From Euclidia mi (lineage: Eukaryota > Arthropoda > Insecta > Lepidoptera > Erebidae), in contig OX123183.2 in assembly GCA_944739405.2 (NCBI GenBank), forward strand, positions 122,458,331 to 122,522,330: a stretch of 64,000 bases of DNA, read 5' to 3'. The first letter of the stretch is position 1. Each line of letters starts with the position of its first letter. Below the pieces are notes generated by a model that was given only the letters and a program-made list of their open reading frames with translations, ran no database searches and was not told where the DNA came from. This document shows, piece after piece, positions 1 to 11,781 of the stretch. A program made the translations under genes and the position numbers.

Positions 1-92
1 AAAAGTCATTGGTGCGCAACGTGGATTCGAACCCGATAACCTCTGCACGGCAGTCTGTTGGTATCTCCACTAGACTATCGCTGCCTATCTCC
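1..92 (-). repeat. tRNA-derived SINE head (family T4)
   Basis: On the minus strand this reads as a tRNA-like head with an A-box-like and a B-box-like block (GGGTTCGAATCC-type core). The same head recurs at 48526 (plus) and 39520 (minus), so it is a dispersed SINE and not a tRNA gene. The right end of the copy is cut by the window edge. Confidence 0.7.
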
Positions 93-856
93 GACAGTGG
101 ACAGCGAAAATCCGAATGATGATGATGAAAGTATAATAACATTTAGTCAATAACCACACGCTTCAAATATTTTCTGTAATTGGCTGTTCCGCAGTTACAG
201 CTACGTTTCCGTTTCGCTTCCTCATATTATTATATACTACACTCCACCTACATGCGTAAAAAAACAAGTAAGCAATCATGTCATCGATATACCCATTTTC
301 CGTTGTCATAATATTTAATAGCCATCAGACGAGTTTCAAAGAAAGTGTTTTAACTGTCAGAATAATATATAACATCAGGTTCAATAAGAGCTAATGGTTG
401 TGGTTGTTAGTGTATCCCCTCATATGACATGACAAGTCACTCACGCACATTAGGCGTGTTGTTATTAGTTGTTATTGTTATAATAACAATGTGTGACTAA
501 GTCGCTGGCGTACTCAAAGCTATATGTGATGTTATGATAATAATATACCTATGTCTAATCTGAATTGACCTGTTTTTTAGGATTTCGTAGTAAACAACAA
601 GGAACCTTACAGTTTCACCATGTCCGTCCGTCCGGCATATAGAATTAAAGGTTTATAGATTGTTATTATTACGCTGACAAAACAAAAAATCTTACTATTC
701 AATACCCGGGAGTTAGGGTATCATAAGATAGGTCTTTTAAAAATACTAAGGATTTGTTATACAGTTTTCTATACAGAGATCCATTTGCAAAATATCACAC
801 GAAATATACTATCTGAACTGAATATAACTCTGCTTTCTATAAAATATATCCCAATC
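93..856. other. AT-rich stretch without recognised gene
   Basis: No ORF with recognisable content and no repeat I could pair elsewhere in the window. The stretch is AT-rich with short TTATTA-type runs. Confidence 0.5.
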
Positions 857-1084
857 ATCTTCAGCCTTTAATAGTCCACTGCTGGACTAGGCTTCTGCTT
901 TGGCAGGAGGAATTGGCCTACTATACCACGCTGGCCAAGCGGGTTGGTATAGGGTTTGTATAAAGTTTTCCTTCTCTTACAGTGCTGTTCTCTGCATAAT
1001 ATGCTCCCTCTGTCAGCTCTTACGACACCCATGGGATGATATGGGGTGGTGACAATTCGTATTCTTAATTCGTCACCACACGGA
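857..1084 (-). repeat. Dispersed repeat family B, minus copy
   Basis: About 230 bp, beginning (minus) with TCCGTGTGGTGACG and ending in a GAT-rich tail. Well-preserved copies lie at 39632, 47678, 62446 and 60681-61616 (interrupted). Decayed relatives lie at 3265, 4510, 9068 and 29871. The variable (GATGAT)n tail suggests a retroposed SINE or LINE 3' end. This copy abuts the BEL/Pao fragment and may have truncated it. Confidence 0.75.
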
Positions 1085-1541
1085 CAATGAACGCGGATGC
1101 GATCATGAACTCAATATACTTCTGTCTGAGCTCTGGATCACGACCCATGCGAAGCTCCATAGCCAACAATCTCTTTTCGGCTAAAGGTCTCACCAAGCGG
1201 AGGCCGAACAGACAGAAAAGGTTCGTAATAAGCCGACCAGAACGGGGTCGACCCGTGTTGTTTTGGAAGAACAGCTCGCACTCCTCATGTTCTGGATTCA
1301 AACGAGCAGCTTGAGGGGGCTCCTCTACCTCCCAAAATCTCTGAACCGCATCAGAGAGAGCAGAGCCTACCGCCAACAAATTATCAAGTTCGGGTGGAGG
1401 GAGGTCCCTAGGTACAGGTCCCATCAAAGCAAATCCAAATATGGTCGGGATGGCAGTCAAACCATTTACCCGTTTCCCAGCAATCAAAATTCCACCGAGG
1501 ACATCAGAGCCAACCAACAAATCGATTTGTCCCGGTGTCAA
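1085..1541 (-). pseudogene. BEL/Pao retrotransposon pol fragment
   Basis: An open frame of about 150 codons matches the region between the aspartic protease and the reverse transcriptase of BEL/Pao elements. It shows IDLLVGSDVLGG, PTIFGFALMGPVP, RFWEVEEPPQA and LNPEHEECELFF, followed by RPLAEKRLLAMELRM and a DPELRQKY block, all in the order expected for this superfamily. Upstream protease, downstream RT core, integrase and LTRs are absent. The downstream side runs directly into family B repeat, so this is a truncated relic. The frame itself has no stops, suggesting moderate age. Confidence 0.85.
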
Positions 1542-1569
1542 ATATCCTAATCCTCGAAGTCAAATTCAA

Positions 1570-2395
1570 AATATATCCCAATATCTCATAACTGGTTTAC
1601 TATTGTTTGACAAAAAACGTATGACAAAAGATCATTTTACAAACAACGTTTGAAAAACGAATCATTTGACAAACTCTCATTTCGTAAACCTATTACTTTA
1701 AAAACAATCATTTGACATAATACAGGTTTCGCAAATGTTTTACTTAGAAAATAATTTATGTTAAATAATTATTTTAAAAATAATAATTTGACTAAATAAT
1801 TCGTTTGCCAAATTATTGATTGTACAAAAAGTTAGAAGATTAATTATTAGTTTTTAAAAATAACTAATTTCTAACCAATACTTACGCGAAATTTTGAAAA
1901 TATTTAATTGCATGGTTGCAATTTTCATCTTGGACAGATTATTTATAGGCAAGTAATAATTTTGTATTAATAGTAATTCCATAGAAACTTAAGTCTTTAA
2001 AAAAAAATACACACTGCCTGAATTAAGCGAAATAAGTAGAATTCGGTTCTAACCTAACCTAACCAGCCATTGTTTCAGTTGACCCTATACAAAGATTGTT
2101 GCATTAACGTAGATTTTGGTTACTAAAATATTTACCAAGCAAGGCATTTTGTCAAATGTTATTTATGCTTTACGTTGTTATGCCAAATAACATGTTTAAA
2201 AAAATAATAAATTTGTAAATTAATGTTTTAGCACAAAAACTTTTTTATAGTAAATATATTGTCTAATGAGTAGTTTATTAAACAATAGTTTGTAAAATAA
2301 TAAATTTATCAAGTACCTATAATTTTGTCAAATGTTATTTGTCAAATGAAAATGTTTCATTTGTGTTTTGTCAAATGATCGGACACCCTCATAAC
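1570..2395. repeat. AT-rich element with repeated TTTGTCAAATGAT-like words
   Basis: The words TTTGACAAA / TTTGTCAAA with ATCATTTG or CAAATGAT appear many times. They run mainly in one orientation near the left side (1600-1690) and in the opposite orientation near the right side (2140-2380). This looks like a MITE with degenerate subterminal repeats. No coding sequence. Exact ends and target duplication could not be fixed by eye. Confidence 0.5.
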
Positions 2396-2631
2396 TACTA
2401 TGTTTCTGCACCCTATATCAGTCCTCAAGACAACGTTATTACGATATAAAAAAAATAACAAACTATTAACAACCATCTTCCTCAAGAATAAGGTCTATAA
2501 TCAAGTGACAAATAGCGTAACGAGAATATAATATGATTTTGTGGTTCAAGATGTTTTATATCAATCTTATTGCGTGAATGTGTGAAGGGAAAATGTTTAC
2601 TTATTTATGAAAATGTCCATGACATGAATCA

Positions 2632-2804
2632 ATCTAATATATAAAATTCTCGTGTCACAGTTTTCGTTCCCATACTCCTCCGAAACGGCTTGACCGATTT
2701 TGATGAAATTTTTTGTGCTTATCCGGTATCTATGAGAATCGGCCAACATCTATTTTTCAAAAAAAAAAAATTTTTGCAAAACAACGTTTGCCGGGTCAGC
2801 TAGT
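2632..2804 (+). mobile_element. Helitron-like (Lep1-type) terminal fragment
   Basis: Starts TCTAATATATAAAATTCTCG and ends GCCGGGTCAGCTAG followed by T. The internal text (TCCGAAACGGCTTGACCGAT) is typical of short non-autonomous Helitrons common in Lepidoptera. The 5' TC and 3' CTAG ends, insertion between A and T, and absence of a target duplication agree with Helitron structure. The assignment comes from remembered family features, not a search. Confidence 0.55.
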
Positions 2805-5476
2805 TACTTATATAAATGACCTTCGGTAACGATGTTTCTTCTCTTTGTACAAATAATGTAGCAAAACAGCCCGAGGGTCTTTGATGCAAAATTACCATAG
2901 ACTGCGCGCATGTTAAAGATACTTACAAACAGTAATTATAAATGGAAGAACTGACTGTTTAAAAGAGTGGCATGAGTTTCTTCCCGGTTCATAGCCCGAT
3001 AATTCCGAAACGAATTGTAAAAAAATTTACGTTCATAGGTGTTGCTTTGTAACTAATATTAATAAATTATTTTGAAGTCGCCTATGATCCTTAAAGAAGG
3101 AGCGCTCTGCTCTACCAAAAGAAGACACCAACCTTCTTCGAATGCCATAAGTTTCCTTAATCCTCATAGAAACTCTAGACATTGGAGAATACAATGAATC
3201 ACATCCCATTTTATTCCGTGGATGACGTAAGATAAAAACTGGTAGCAAATATTATCTTACAGAAGAGACGGGAACCCTGTGCCAACCGTCTGGCCAGCGT
3301 GGTATTATAGGCCAAATCCTCGTATTGGCCCACGCATTGTGAGACCAATCGGGGGAAGCCTATGTCCAGCAAGTAGTGGACTACAAAAGGTTAATGGTGC
3401 ATATGATGTACTACTGGTAGGAAGTCTATCAAACTACTACGTAGAAAGTCTTTGTTCCAAAAATACACCGCACACTGTATTTTCGAAGTTATGTGCAAAT
3501 TCAATTTCCAATTATAGCTAGCTAAAGGAAAACTTTGTGAACATTTCCAAGAATTCTCCGTGTTTTTCTCGAAAGACGTGAAATCTATCAAACAGTACTA
3601 GCGCGTTTTGGTTGTCTGTGGTTTGCCGAATTGTTATTTATTACGGCTTTGATTCTGCATTATTTTGGCTTTAATTACGTTGCTAGTGTGAAATCTGTTA
3701 CTAGACTGTAGATTTCTGCTGTGCTTATATTAAAAGGCTGTATACATTTATGGTCACAAAGCTTTTAGCTGCAAAAGCTTGCAATAATTTCCTAATATCA
3801 GTAAAACTAAGATTTCTGACATGACGAAGACCAATGATGTTACAAAAGTAAAAAGAAGTAGATATGTCATAGGCGTACCAAAAGCAGGACTCTAAACATA
3901 AGTCAGTTGGCAAGTCTGACATACATATGTGTGTGTGAAGTCGCGAGCCGGCGTCAAAGTGAAACACATCTTGTCAACCTAAAATAAAATAAATATGGAT
4001 TTATCGATGTGTGCGTTAGTTTACCGTTTCTACGGATTGATTACTACGTAGGTAACGTATCTACCTCTGTCTCGTAATATCAATGTCGAAGACATATGAC
4101 ATTTCTTCTCCTACACTTGACCTCAATATGAATAGACCTCTTGAGCAGCAATAGGTCAGATCATAAACGGATCCATTATGGTTAATACTACACATTTGTT
4201 GCACGCTGGACCACGTTTGATGTTTAATTCTCGCTAATTGAAAGTAGTAACTCTTTGGCAGGTTTAAGGAAACAGGGAGCCTCGAGAAGGTCCAAAAGTG
4301 AATATGAAATAGAGGGTCGAATACAGTTGCCTTTTATTTATAGTAAAGACACTTCATTATGTATATTTGAAATATTATAAATGCCTTAGAAAAGGTACAT
4401 CGTTAGTTATTGGATGCCAAACGGTGAAGGCCAAAATTGTGAGGAATGTGAGTAAACCTGCATGTCCGAGAGTTCTCCATAATGTTCTCGAAAAATATGT
4501 AAAGTCCGCAAACCCGCATTTGGCCAATGTGGTGAACTAGGGCCTTATCCTTCTCATAGTGAGGAGAAGCCTGTGCCCATCAGTGAGACAGATTATATAC
4601 AGGGCTGACAATGACAGGCCGACTGTTTTCTACACTTTAAAGCTAAGTGAGCCAATTTTATGTTGTTTTTTTTTTAATTACATTACAGACAAATTAAAGT
4701 TGGTTAACATTAGAATCCTTTTTATATAATCGCTCTGTTAAATACGAGTAAGCCTAAACAGAGAGCATGCATGAGAAACTTGTTGGGAGTGAATGAAGCA
4801 AGAGAGATAGGTATGTTAGGATCGTTGCAAATGGTAGCTTAAAAGAAGGCTCCAATCACAACTTAACTGTAACATTTTTGTTAAAGAAATAAACTATTTT
4901 GTATTTAAATTTATGGTGTTCCGTAGTATCTGCTATCCCTTCGGGAAACAGGCGTGAGTCCATGTATGTATGTTAAACAAAATTTCATGCAGGCATATTA
5001 ACAGTTTCAACTATCACGTTATACATATTTTCTCGGATCAACTAGCAGGATATTTATCGTTTCACCTACTATTTTATTAACAGATATCCCTCAAACCATC
5101 AGCATAATACACATAACTCACAGATGGACGAACCTCTGTCGAACGATATCACAGCTTATAAATCATTAGTTTTTACTTCCAATCTGACGGGCATCGCGAT
5201 CTTTCCGTTTTTATCTCACTATGACGGAGCTAAAATAAAAGATCATGGTACACTAGCTTTTGGATGGTTTTACATCGGTTTCTTCAAAATTAATGGAATT
5301 TCCGTCAAACTTTCGATCCCTAGAGATAAAGCCTCCTTAGTGTGTGCTTATCTATGATATAAAAGAAACACACTGTCCACATGCAATATTTCATACTTCA
5401 GTACTTTAGGCCATGCGATGTTAGCCAAGGCATATAGATCTATAACAATGTATTATTACGTATGTAACGTCCTGTT
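2805..5476. other. Intergenic debris, no gene recognised
   Basis: Only decayed repeat scraps are visible: family B remnants near 3265-3395 and 4510-4580, and a SINE T2 tail near 4925-4965. Several short ORFs here (up to 80 codons) have no recognisable motif or codon pattern. Confidence 0.45.
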
Positions 5477-5995
5477 GACGTCCGGTTGGCGTAGCGGGAG
5501 TGTAAGCGACTGCAACGTCGAAGGTCGTGAGTTCGATTCCCGCTCAAGTGTGTGCATGAATATGGGTGTTTGTCTTGGTCTGGGTATTTCTATGTATAAG
5601 GGTCAGCGCAGACAGAACGGAGCGCAGCGGAGAGGATTTTATAAACGCACTGGCAATTAAACTTTAAAGTTATTAAAATAAAGTGCATAAATGCTTGAAC
5701 CTGATAAAAAATGCCCGCGCGTCCTCGAAGATACGCGAGAATCCGTTCAATTATTACAATAAAGTGCATAAATGCACTTTATTGTAATAATTTTAAAGTT
5801 TATTTTCAAGTGCGTTAATAAAATCCTCTCCGCTGCGCTCCTTTCTGTCTGCGCTGACCCTAATATGTATGTATTTACAAAAAAAGAGTATATATGTATG
5901 TTTATCCATTATCTCTAGTACCCATAATACAAGTTCTGCTTAGTTTGGGACTAGATGGTGTTGTGTGAATGTGGTAGAATATTATATATTAAGTA
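5477..5995 (+). repeat. tRNA-derived SINE (family T1), interrupted
   Basis: The head GGTTGGCGTAGCGGGAGTG and the B-box-like GAGTTCGATTCCCGC are followed by a body ending near GTACCCATAATACAAGTTCTG. Relatives lie at 40449 (plus), 36861 (minus) and 10779 (minus, head only). This copy is split by the MITE at 5600-5860. Confidence 0.75.
5600..5860. mobile_element. 261-bp MITE with long terminal inverted repeats
   Basis: The left end starts GGGTCAGCGCAGACAG and the right end is its reverse complement. Arms of roughly 95 bp pair through GGAGCGCAGCGGAGAGGATTTT and the AATAAAGTGCATAAATGC region. It is flanked by TAA on both sides (5597-5599 and 5861-5863) and splits a SINE T1 copy. A 3-bp TWA duplication fits a PIF/Harbinger-type MITE, though no transposase is present. 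Confidence 0.8.
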
Positions 5996-6261
5996 TGTTA
6001 AACCCAGCGTAGCACCTAAACTGCTCATGACATTTTGATAAATGGAGTACAAGTCGATTTACGTTTACTTGACTATAAATAAAAGCCAAAACAATTTATT
6101 TTATATTTTTTTTATTTTTAAGTAGCTTACACAGATACTAAAATATTTCTTTTCGAAATGGTAATAAAGTTCAATTTCGCAGTCGAGTAACGTTTTTAGA
6201 GACATTTCTTAGTAAAAGGTGTCGTTTGATGTTCAGCTAAATATGAAAGTGTTTCGTGTTA

Positions 6262-8292
6262 GGGGCGGAACATATCTGACGGAAGATCCGTCGAACGAAT
6301 CTTCGGTCGCGTATATTCTGTCAAATGAGTCGGTACACATCTGACGGAAAATGCGTCGAGCGTATCTGCACACATTTGCTAAAAGCGTGGCTATTATGCA
6401 CACATATAAGTTTGTTCGTGCAGGGCCGTACTCAGGGCAGCTCAATATTTTACTGTTATATTCTTTTACTTAATCATTTTTCGTGTTCCCTGATGTTATG
6501 TAGTCAGTGAGGTCCGGTAGTTATTTATGTTGTAATTCGAGTTTGACTATTAAAAATATGTCGGACTTAAGAGATTTTGATAGTAGCCAACAATCGTTAT
6601 TTGAATATATTTCCCATATAGGTATGGAGGTTCAAAACTAAAAGACGATGATACGATTTGGTTACGGTTTCAAAAAAAAAAATACAAATGATATAGAAGG
6701 GGTTACAGTTGCAGCGCATGACACAAAATATTTTCTATGTAGATATTTTAATATACGTACGTATAAGTTTGGAAATTAAAAGGCGTAGCCGTGAGATTTA
6801 TTGCCTGTTCTTTCTCATGGTTCTAACTTCTACGCCTCTACGTCGCATTAACTGTAAATGTAGAATCTTTGGTAAAAGTGGATTTTGGTTACAAATCGTG
6901 TTTTTCATGTTTTATATTCAATTTTTTTTGTTTAATAAGACAATTCCCGCACTAGGAATAAATCCTGTGTCGCGGGGGACTTTACAAACATACAACTAAC
7001 GAACACAATGAACACTCAGACTCCGACAAATTCTCAGTGCTGGTTTTAAGGTATTTTTTAGAAAATATTATTAAAATCATAAATAATTCTGCCAGACTCA
7101 TTACGACGGCAGTAATTCCCGTAGACCTTTAGAACCTCATACCTAAAAATTGGCCCACGATCCAGGCTAGCAAGTATGCGTACTCTCATAGCACATACTA
7201 ACACTACATTATTCTACACATTTCGTTTCTGAAAAATAAGTAAGGTCTGGCGGCCCTGGAATCTTACTCTACTACGCGTCACTCAAAATCACCGATCTGG
7301 GAATGACATGGATATGGCATGTCCAATACCTACGAATTTAGCGTGCATACCTACGAAATTAGCGTGCATACCTACGAAATGTTGGGCAATTTAAAATGGC
7401 TGCCATTTGGATTGTACTCCAGAATATAATCGATATCGATATGGAGCCGGTCAGAGGAAAATAATAAATTTTTGTAGTAAGTTACTTTAGATAGTTTAAA
7501 TCTTTTGCCAGATTAGTTTATTTCATAATGCAAATGTGAGCGAACATTTCAAAGCGAAGGACGACCCTTGTATCAAACATGTAGCAAAATATTCTCTGAA
7601 AGCCAATATCGATACTGTGTCGCTGAGAAAGTACCGGACATGAATGGCACAATACATACGGTAATGAAACACACAGCCCTGAAGCACTGATTCATCTGGC
7701 TTTTAGACATACATATTTATGCACAAAAACAAAATTATTATATTCGATATACAACGATTTCACAGCAGATGTACCACAAACCTTGGCAAAAAATATGGCG
7801 ACAGTGGCACGAATGATATTTCTAATAAAATAACGTCATGATTAACTTATTCAGTAAACTAGGGCTATCTCTTTTTTCTGACACAGATATCGCTATATAT
7901 AGACAACACTATGTTTGGTGGCTTTATGCCGATTTCGAATATAAGTGTATAAAAAAAATCATGGTGAAATGTGGGTGTAATATTACACCTCTGCCTACCC
8001 CTCCGGAGATACAGGCGTGAGTCTATAAAAAAATATAATATATGTGAATAATGTAATTTTTCTATATGGACTATTTGCCCTCTCCATGTATATTACTTAC
8101 TCAGTGGTCAAAATTCACGTGGTGCGTGGTGCGCGCGACGTCGACGGATAATCCGTCAGTACGCTCGACGTACTAACGGATCTTCGGTCAGGTGTGAAAG
8201 GTTGAACGTTTTTCTATACATTTGTATGTATTGGCGTTACGCGACGCGACGGATAAAACGCGACGGATCTTCCATCAGATATGTTCCGCCCC
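6262..8292. mobile_element. Harbinger-like non-autonomous DNA transposon, copy A
   Basis: Terminal inverted repeats of about 30 bp begin GGGGCGGAACATATCTGACG and end CAGATATGTTCCGCCCC. TTA flanks both sides (6259-6261, 8293-8295). Subterminal regions carry many GACGGA/TCCGTC words. The element contains a SINE T3 tail (minus, 6935-7024), a SINE T2 tail (plus, about 7960-8030) and a 21-bp tandem repeat near 7328-7380. No transposase domain was recognised. A 3-bp TWA target duplication is typical of PIF/Harbinger; class assignment rests on that and on TIR architecture. Confidence 0.75.
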
Positions 8293-8295
8293 TTA

Positions 8296-9952
8296 TATTT
8301 GACTGAATATGTTTTTCCAGTAACGGCTATATTAAAGGTTAGTATATTTATTGCGTATATTTAGCTTGACAATGCTGACATGTGCGAATATGTGATATGG
8401 CGGCGATATGATTAAAAGTAATAAAATATCTGTGAAAAGACTGCCATATTACATTTATAAATATGTGTTTATGTAAGTCTGCGCTTATTATAAGAGACGA
8501 GAATGAAAATCTGTAGGTAGGTACTAGCTTTTCTGGGGAGATACCTATAATTATAATTTAGCCATGACAAGATATTACAGTTATAGCAGCTACGTAGACA
8601 TATCATAAAATACATAGGTAGGTACTATTACGGTTGCTTAGGCCAATCCTCATCATTCATTCATACCTTGGCTTATTCAAGAATTTTAGGTTAAGGTCCG
8701 GGATTTGATAGAATATTTGCTTCTTTACAGAACTTTAATTTTTCCTGGCGTGTTCAAACCAAAGCGAGAGTGATATTCCGTGACATAGATCAGTTTTAGG
8801 ACATTTGTGAGAATTGACTCGATGTGACGACTAGAATCATAAAAACCTGAACGATGGCTTAATGTTCTAGCTGAGGCACGAAGCACAATTAATAATTTAA
8901 TGCGCATATACCTTCGAAAATATTTTTCCTCCTACTGCGTAAGTACTCACTGATCAATATTTATGTACAAACCTTTCAACCTTAAACCATAGACGAACAG
9001 AAAGAATCTGAGCCTTAAACATGAATCAAACAATATTCTTGCAAAGAGACAGCAAATTCGACATCAAACCGTATACCACCATCCGACCAGCGCGGTATAG
9101 AAGGTCAAATTCTCCTATTGACACACAGTGCTACTGTGAACCAAAGTAGGATAGGCTTAAGTAAGACGAAGTTCTGTATGCAGACCTTGATCAGAAGCGT
9201 ACCATCAAGTTAGCAGATAGTAGATCCGATTGCCGTATCAACCGATTTTGTTTCCTACCATCAGCAAAGCACCTCCACACTTCTTTCCTTATACTTCAAA
9301 TAAAACGAACTGTATATATTATCGTTATCTAGTGGTTAATTTATCTTATAGACGCCCGTTCGTCCTATACGTCCTCGAAGTTCCTCCTTCGTCCACAAGT
9401 TTTGTTTTAGTCTTTATACTATGTTCTACAGGCTTTTCAGTTCATAGTTTATGCGTAGAAAAGGCAGAGAACCCAGAATGCGTAGAAAAAACAATGCCCA
9501 TTTTTCTTAGAGACGCCGGCCCAGATGTGGACAGTCAAAAATCGTAGTAGTTGTTATTGCATTCGATAAAAGAATGTTAAAATAGAATTTTGAGATTGAT
9601 TAGAGGTACATCACATTCATAGTTTTATTACAAGAAGTACTTTTATATGGTCACAAAACATTAGGTGTGTACCCACTTTTATTAGGATAGTTAAAGTATT
9701 TCGTAGTTTTGAGTAGAAAGGAATGAGTTAATCATTTGGTAAGGGTAGAAATCCGAAAGAAAAAGCCAGAAGTCGTAAAAGATCCAAAAACATAAAAAAG
9801 CATTCACAATGTGCACGAGCAAAACAAATACGTAACAAATAAAATAAACTGAATATGACATTATTGACATTTACTTAAGTGTAAAAAAAGTGTTGCCATT
9901 TTACAGTTTTTAAATGATATTGATTAATCGATATGGAGTTTGGACATAGGTT
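8296..9952. other. Intergenic stretch, no gene recognised
   Basis: Contains a decayed family B remnant near 9068-9150 and a 105-codon ORF at 9230-9547 with no known motif. Nothing else could be supported. Confidence 0.4.
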
Positions 9953-10213
9953 CGTTTAGTCGACATTTGACAGATTCTACTTTTGACACTAGTTTAATAA
10001 ACTGAGGCTGACGGAGCCCTGCTTCGCAGGGCTCCTATTTTCGGGTTAAGGGTCAAAAGAGAACCTAACACAACCTATTTAGTTACTTTCACATAAAACC
10101 TAAAATTACGTAGACTATGATGTCAAAAGTAGAATCTGTCAAATGTAGACTGAGCGCATAGGCGTTTAGTCGACATTTGACAGATTCTACTTTTGACACT
10201 AGTTTAATAAACT
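9953..10213. repeat. 51-bp direct repeats with an inverted third copy
   Basis: An identical 51-bp block starts CGTTTAGTCGACATTTGAC and occurs at 9953-10003 and 10163-10213. About 33 bp of it (the TTTGACAGATTCTACTTTTGACA part) recurs inverted at 10120-10152. A short perfect hairpin, GAGCCCTGC/GCAGGGCTC, lies at about 10014-10034. This could be a small fold-back element with one end duplicated. Confidence 0.75.
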
Positions 10214-10778
10214 ATATTCGGTTCAAAATCGAACTTATTTGTAGTTAATCGCATATATACCTTAAAAATACACACATTTTAAATGTTTAAGGACCAAGTA
10301 GAGATTTGCTATTAACTCAAATCATTTTGAGTAGAGAAAATCGATAAAGAAGAAGTGATAATCGATTTAATATTATGATTTCTTTACTGGCAACTTCTGA
10401 TCTATTACGTGTTGGCTATTAAGACGTTAACACATCTTTTTAAAGCTATTTATTGAATAAGTTTCTCGGCAAACCTTTAGTAATGCCTATAAATTTAGTT
10501 ATAAATAAAAAGGATTATTCAACAACTAATTGAAACTTTATTGTGCTGTTCATGAGTTCCAAACTGGGCCAGAAATGGGCATTGTTCTTTACGAAATTTT
10601 ATACAAAACTATCGATATGTAATTTCCCTGAACTGAAGAAGTATAATTTGGATCATTTCGCTAAATTGTACGTTATTTATGTATTAATAAGTCAACGAAA
10701 ACTGTTTCGTGTTCAAAAGCTCATTTTTGTAAACTAGTTGTTTAATATTTAGTGCATTCATGCCATATTTAGTTACAT

Positions 10779-10876
10779 CCATGACCACGCACACAAATGT
10801 TTGACTTGAGCGGCTACTGAACTCACGACCCTCCGCGTCGCAGTCGTTTACACTACCGCTCCGCCACCGGGTAGTC
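10779..10876 (-). repeat. SINE T1 head, minus
   Basis: On the minus strand it reads as the tRNA-like head shared with 40449 and 5477, including an A-box-like GGTGGCGGAGCGGTAGTG. The body is missing. It is mutated at the B box and is not a functional tRNA. Confidence 0.65.
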
Positions 10877-11781
10877 CAAAGTTGTAGAACAATCGCAATT
10901 ACGTTGTTTTCATCGCAGAATTCGGTCGCTTGTAATCACAACAGCACAAAGTGGAACTCGAGCTATAACACTAGACAAACACATGTTCATTGTTTCGATG
11001 TTCCATTCGGGACACAAGCAAATAAACGTTTACTCTTATTTCGTCCAGCGTGAATTTACGCTGCGCGCTCGTATGGATCAACAAAAATGCTCGGCACTGT
11101 ATTTATTTAATATAAAACAGATGTGACATCGTTTTGCTTTGGGAAATATGTTGCTCGCGCTTTTGAGCACTGTACGAAAGCTATAAGTGGGTCTTGAATA
11201 ATTTATTTCATTTTAGGTGTATGTGTGTGTTTTGAAGTTATGTGTGCAATATAAATTAATTATCGCTCGCTTAATGATGTGCCCGGTAGATGGCAATAGG
11301 CTCGCCCCCTATTACACTGGGACCGAAACATAACTGGCGAAGTGTGGGTACATACACCTCTGCCTACCCCTTTCCGGATAAAAGGCCTGTAGTGATGTTA
11401 TGTTATGTGTATGTGTGTTTCTAAACGGTTAACATTGCTTGGAACTTCACGAGTGAAAACATTGACAGTCGATACATAAGTGGGAGTGAGGGAAGCTAAA
11501 ACTTAAAATAAAAGTGTGTGTTCTAAAGAGTAACTAATATGCAGACTTACAGCTCGTGCACCGTAGTCTATGAGCAGCCCTGTCAGCATCCAAAGGGATT
11601 CTCAGGATACAGGCGAAGCGGAATCGTCACTTTTTAAGCACGGCTAGTGACAGAAAAGAATATTGCTTAATAATACGATAGTAAGATTGAAATTTGACCT
11701 CTTGGAGAAAATAATTCGTGATGTCTCAGCATCGAATACGTAACTTAAGTGTCGTTGAATCTTAGACTATATATATATATA
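10877..11781. other. Intergenic stretch left of Gypsy 1
   Basis: No gene recognised. It contains a SINE T2 tail (11276-11395) and ends in a (TA)n run at about 11768-11784 that served as the Gypsy 1 target. Confidence 0.5.
11276..11395 (+). repeat. SINE T2 3' part
   Basis: Carries the T2 body GATGTGCCCGGTA...AATAGGCTCGCCCCC...CCTCTGCCTACCCC. Other tail-only copies are at about 7960, 32700, 45843, 51638 and (minus) 59915. Copies that retain the tRNA-like head are at 31490, 48873 and 55845. Confidence 0.65.

Noticed and set aside
7328..7380. 21-bp tandem repeat considered as a CRISPR-like array
   Set aside because: Fewer than three units, no spacers, and conserved in both Harbinger-like copies as an internal feature.
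9230..9547. 105-codon ORF as a possible gene
   Set aside because: No motif, unremarkable composition, overlaps the edge of decayed repeat; judged random.
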